From positions 1-44,342 of the forward strand of contig CABZLA010000009.1 of NCBI GenBank assembly GCA_902526435.1: a stretch of 44,342 bases of DNA, read 5' to 3'. Positions 43,829 to 44,342 of this stretch are shown here, piece by piece. The notes under the pieces were generated by a model. The model saw only the letters and a list, made by a program, of their open reading frames with translations. It had not been told where the DNA came from and ran no database searches. Position numbers and translations under genes: made by a program. This stretch comes from an uncultured Prochlorococcus sp. GTDB lineage: Bacteria; Cyanobacteriota; Cyanobacteriia; PCC-6307; Cyanobiaceae. Position 1 is the first letter of the stretch; each line of letters opens with the position of its first letter.

Positions 43829-44342
43829 ATGAATAAAAGAATACCTGTAATTGTAATTTCTGGGTTTCTTGGTTCAGGTAAGACTACTTTTTTAAGATAT
43901 TTACTTAGAGAGAGCAATAAAAAATTTGGGTTAATAATTAACGAATTTGGTGATGTTGGGATTGATGGAGACTTGGTTAAAAGCTGTAATGGCTGTGATG
44001 ATTCAGATGAAGGCTGTATTATTGAATTAAATAATGGTTGTTTATGTTGCACCGTTCAAGATGATTTTATTCCCTCGATAAAATCACTTTTAAATTTTAA
44101 TCCTGACATAGAAGCAATAATCATTGAGACGAGTGGACTTGCCTTACCCTTACCATTGATACAGGCACTTAATTGGCCTGAGATAAGGACATCAATATAT
44201 CTTGATCTCGTGATTGGCATAGTCAATGGAGAGTCAATGCTTAAGGGCTCTCCAATAAATGATTTAAATGAAATAACTAATCAGTACTATGAGTTAAATA
44301 AGATTGACCATAATGCATCCATTGACGAACTCTTTGAAGAAC
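43829..44342 (+). CDS. cobW: CobW-type G3E GTPase, 5' part only
   Basis: 171 codons visible, cut by the right edge. G3E GTPase features: Walker A GFLGSGKTT (12-20), NEFGDVGIDG, the CxCC metal motif Cys71-Leu-Cys73-Cys74 in NGCLCCTV, and ETSGLALPLP. An extra cysteine cluster (Cys53, Cys56, Cys63) precedes the CxCC. The DGDLVKSC and LPLPLIQALNWPEIR phrases fit cyanobacterial CobW, a metallochaperone tied to cobalt insertion in cobalamin synthesis, better than zinc-type ZNG/YeiR members, but the family is hard to subdivide. Confidence 0.85.
   Translation, partial: MNKRIPVIVISGFLGSGKTTFLRYLLRESNKKFGLIINEFGDVGIDGDLVKSCNGCDDSDEGCIIELNNGCLCCTVQDDFIPSIKSLLNFNPDIEAIIIETSGLALPLPLIQALNWPEIRTSIYLDLVIGIVNGESMLKGSPINDLNEITNQYYELNKIDHNASIDELFEE

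Noticed and set aside
43816..44052. 78-codon frame opposite cobW
   Set aside because: Lies entirely over the conserved GTPase motifs of cobW on the other strand.
1..44342. tRNA, CRISPR array, IS element, prophage or tracrRNA-like repeats
   Set aside because: Scanned for T-loop-like GTTCRA motifs, regularly spaced repeats, transposase and integrase motifs; none found. The absence is by eye, not by a covariance model search.

Overview
This 44.3 kb window is a piece of a Prochlorococcus chromosome, most likely from a high-light-adapted strain. The evidence is very low GC throughout, compact gene order, frequent TTG/GTG starts, and proteins that are recognisably the Prochlorococcus versions of PetN, Thf1/Psb29, ClpP, FtsH, SipA, PcyA, ferredoxin-dependent sulfite reductase, ChlP, bifunctional FBPase/SBPase and CcsA. 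I cannot name the strain from sequence alone. I see no tRNA, rRNA, CRISPR array, transposase or integrase.

Positions 1-5700 are accessory-like. A DUF2130 (PD-(D/E)XK-type) protein runs off the left edge, followed by a ribbon-helix-helix-like protein and about a dozen very small genes on alternating strands. These include two related 58-68 residue proteins, short single-span membrane peptides, a lipoprotein and a secreted peptide. From 5700 to 9500 lies a photosynthetic-membrane maintenance block: petN, thf1, clpP, ftsH and sipA. From 9500 to 15600 two M16 peptidase-like genes (one with the zinc motif, one without) diverge from a tightly coupled pcyA-devB-devC-devA operon. From 15600 to 22600 come a tiny basic protein, a GT2 glycosyltransferase, rpsB-tsf with a structured leader, a large unrecognised protein, recG and a VanX-type dipeptidase.

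From 22600 to 32700 are sir, glyS, chlP, typA, lptB and ccsA. Two small genes in this stretch are broken by apparent single-base homopolymer indels: a VanY-type carboxypeptidase (28057-28598) and a DUF309 protein (30518-30887). From 32700 to 40600 is a central carbon block: rpe, glpX, hemA, glgC, gnd and pgl, with a CIA30-domain protein and a small conserved protein behind them. It links the Calvin cycle, glycogen synthesis, oxidative pentose phosphate pathway and tetrapyrrole entry. The right end holds ilvD, a small membrane/coiled-coil protein, an Upp-like protein that has lost the PRPP-binding signature, a lumenal pentapeptide-repeat protein and the start of cobW.

Most of the window is ordinary core genome. 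The items most worth a second look are the two frameshifted genes, the degenerate Upp homologue, the pcyA-devBCA coupling, the small-protein neighbourhood at the left end with its possible RHH operator, and the rpsB leader hairpin. I did not find a convincing new multi-gene system.
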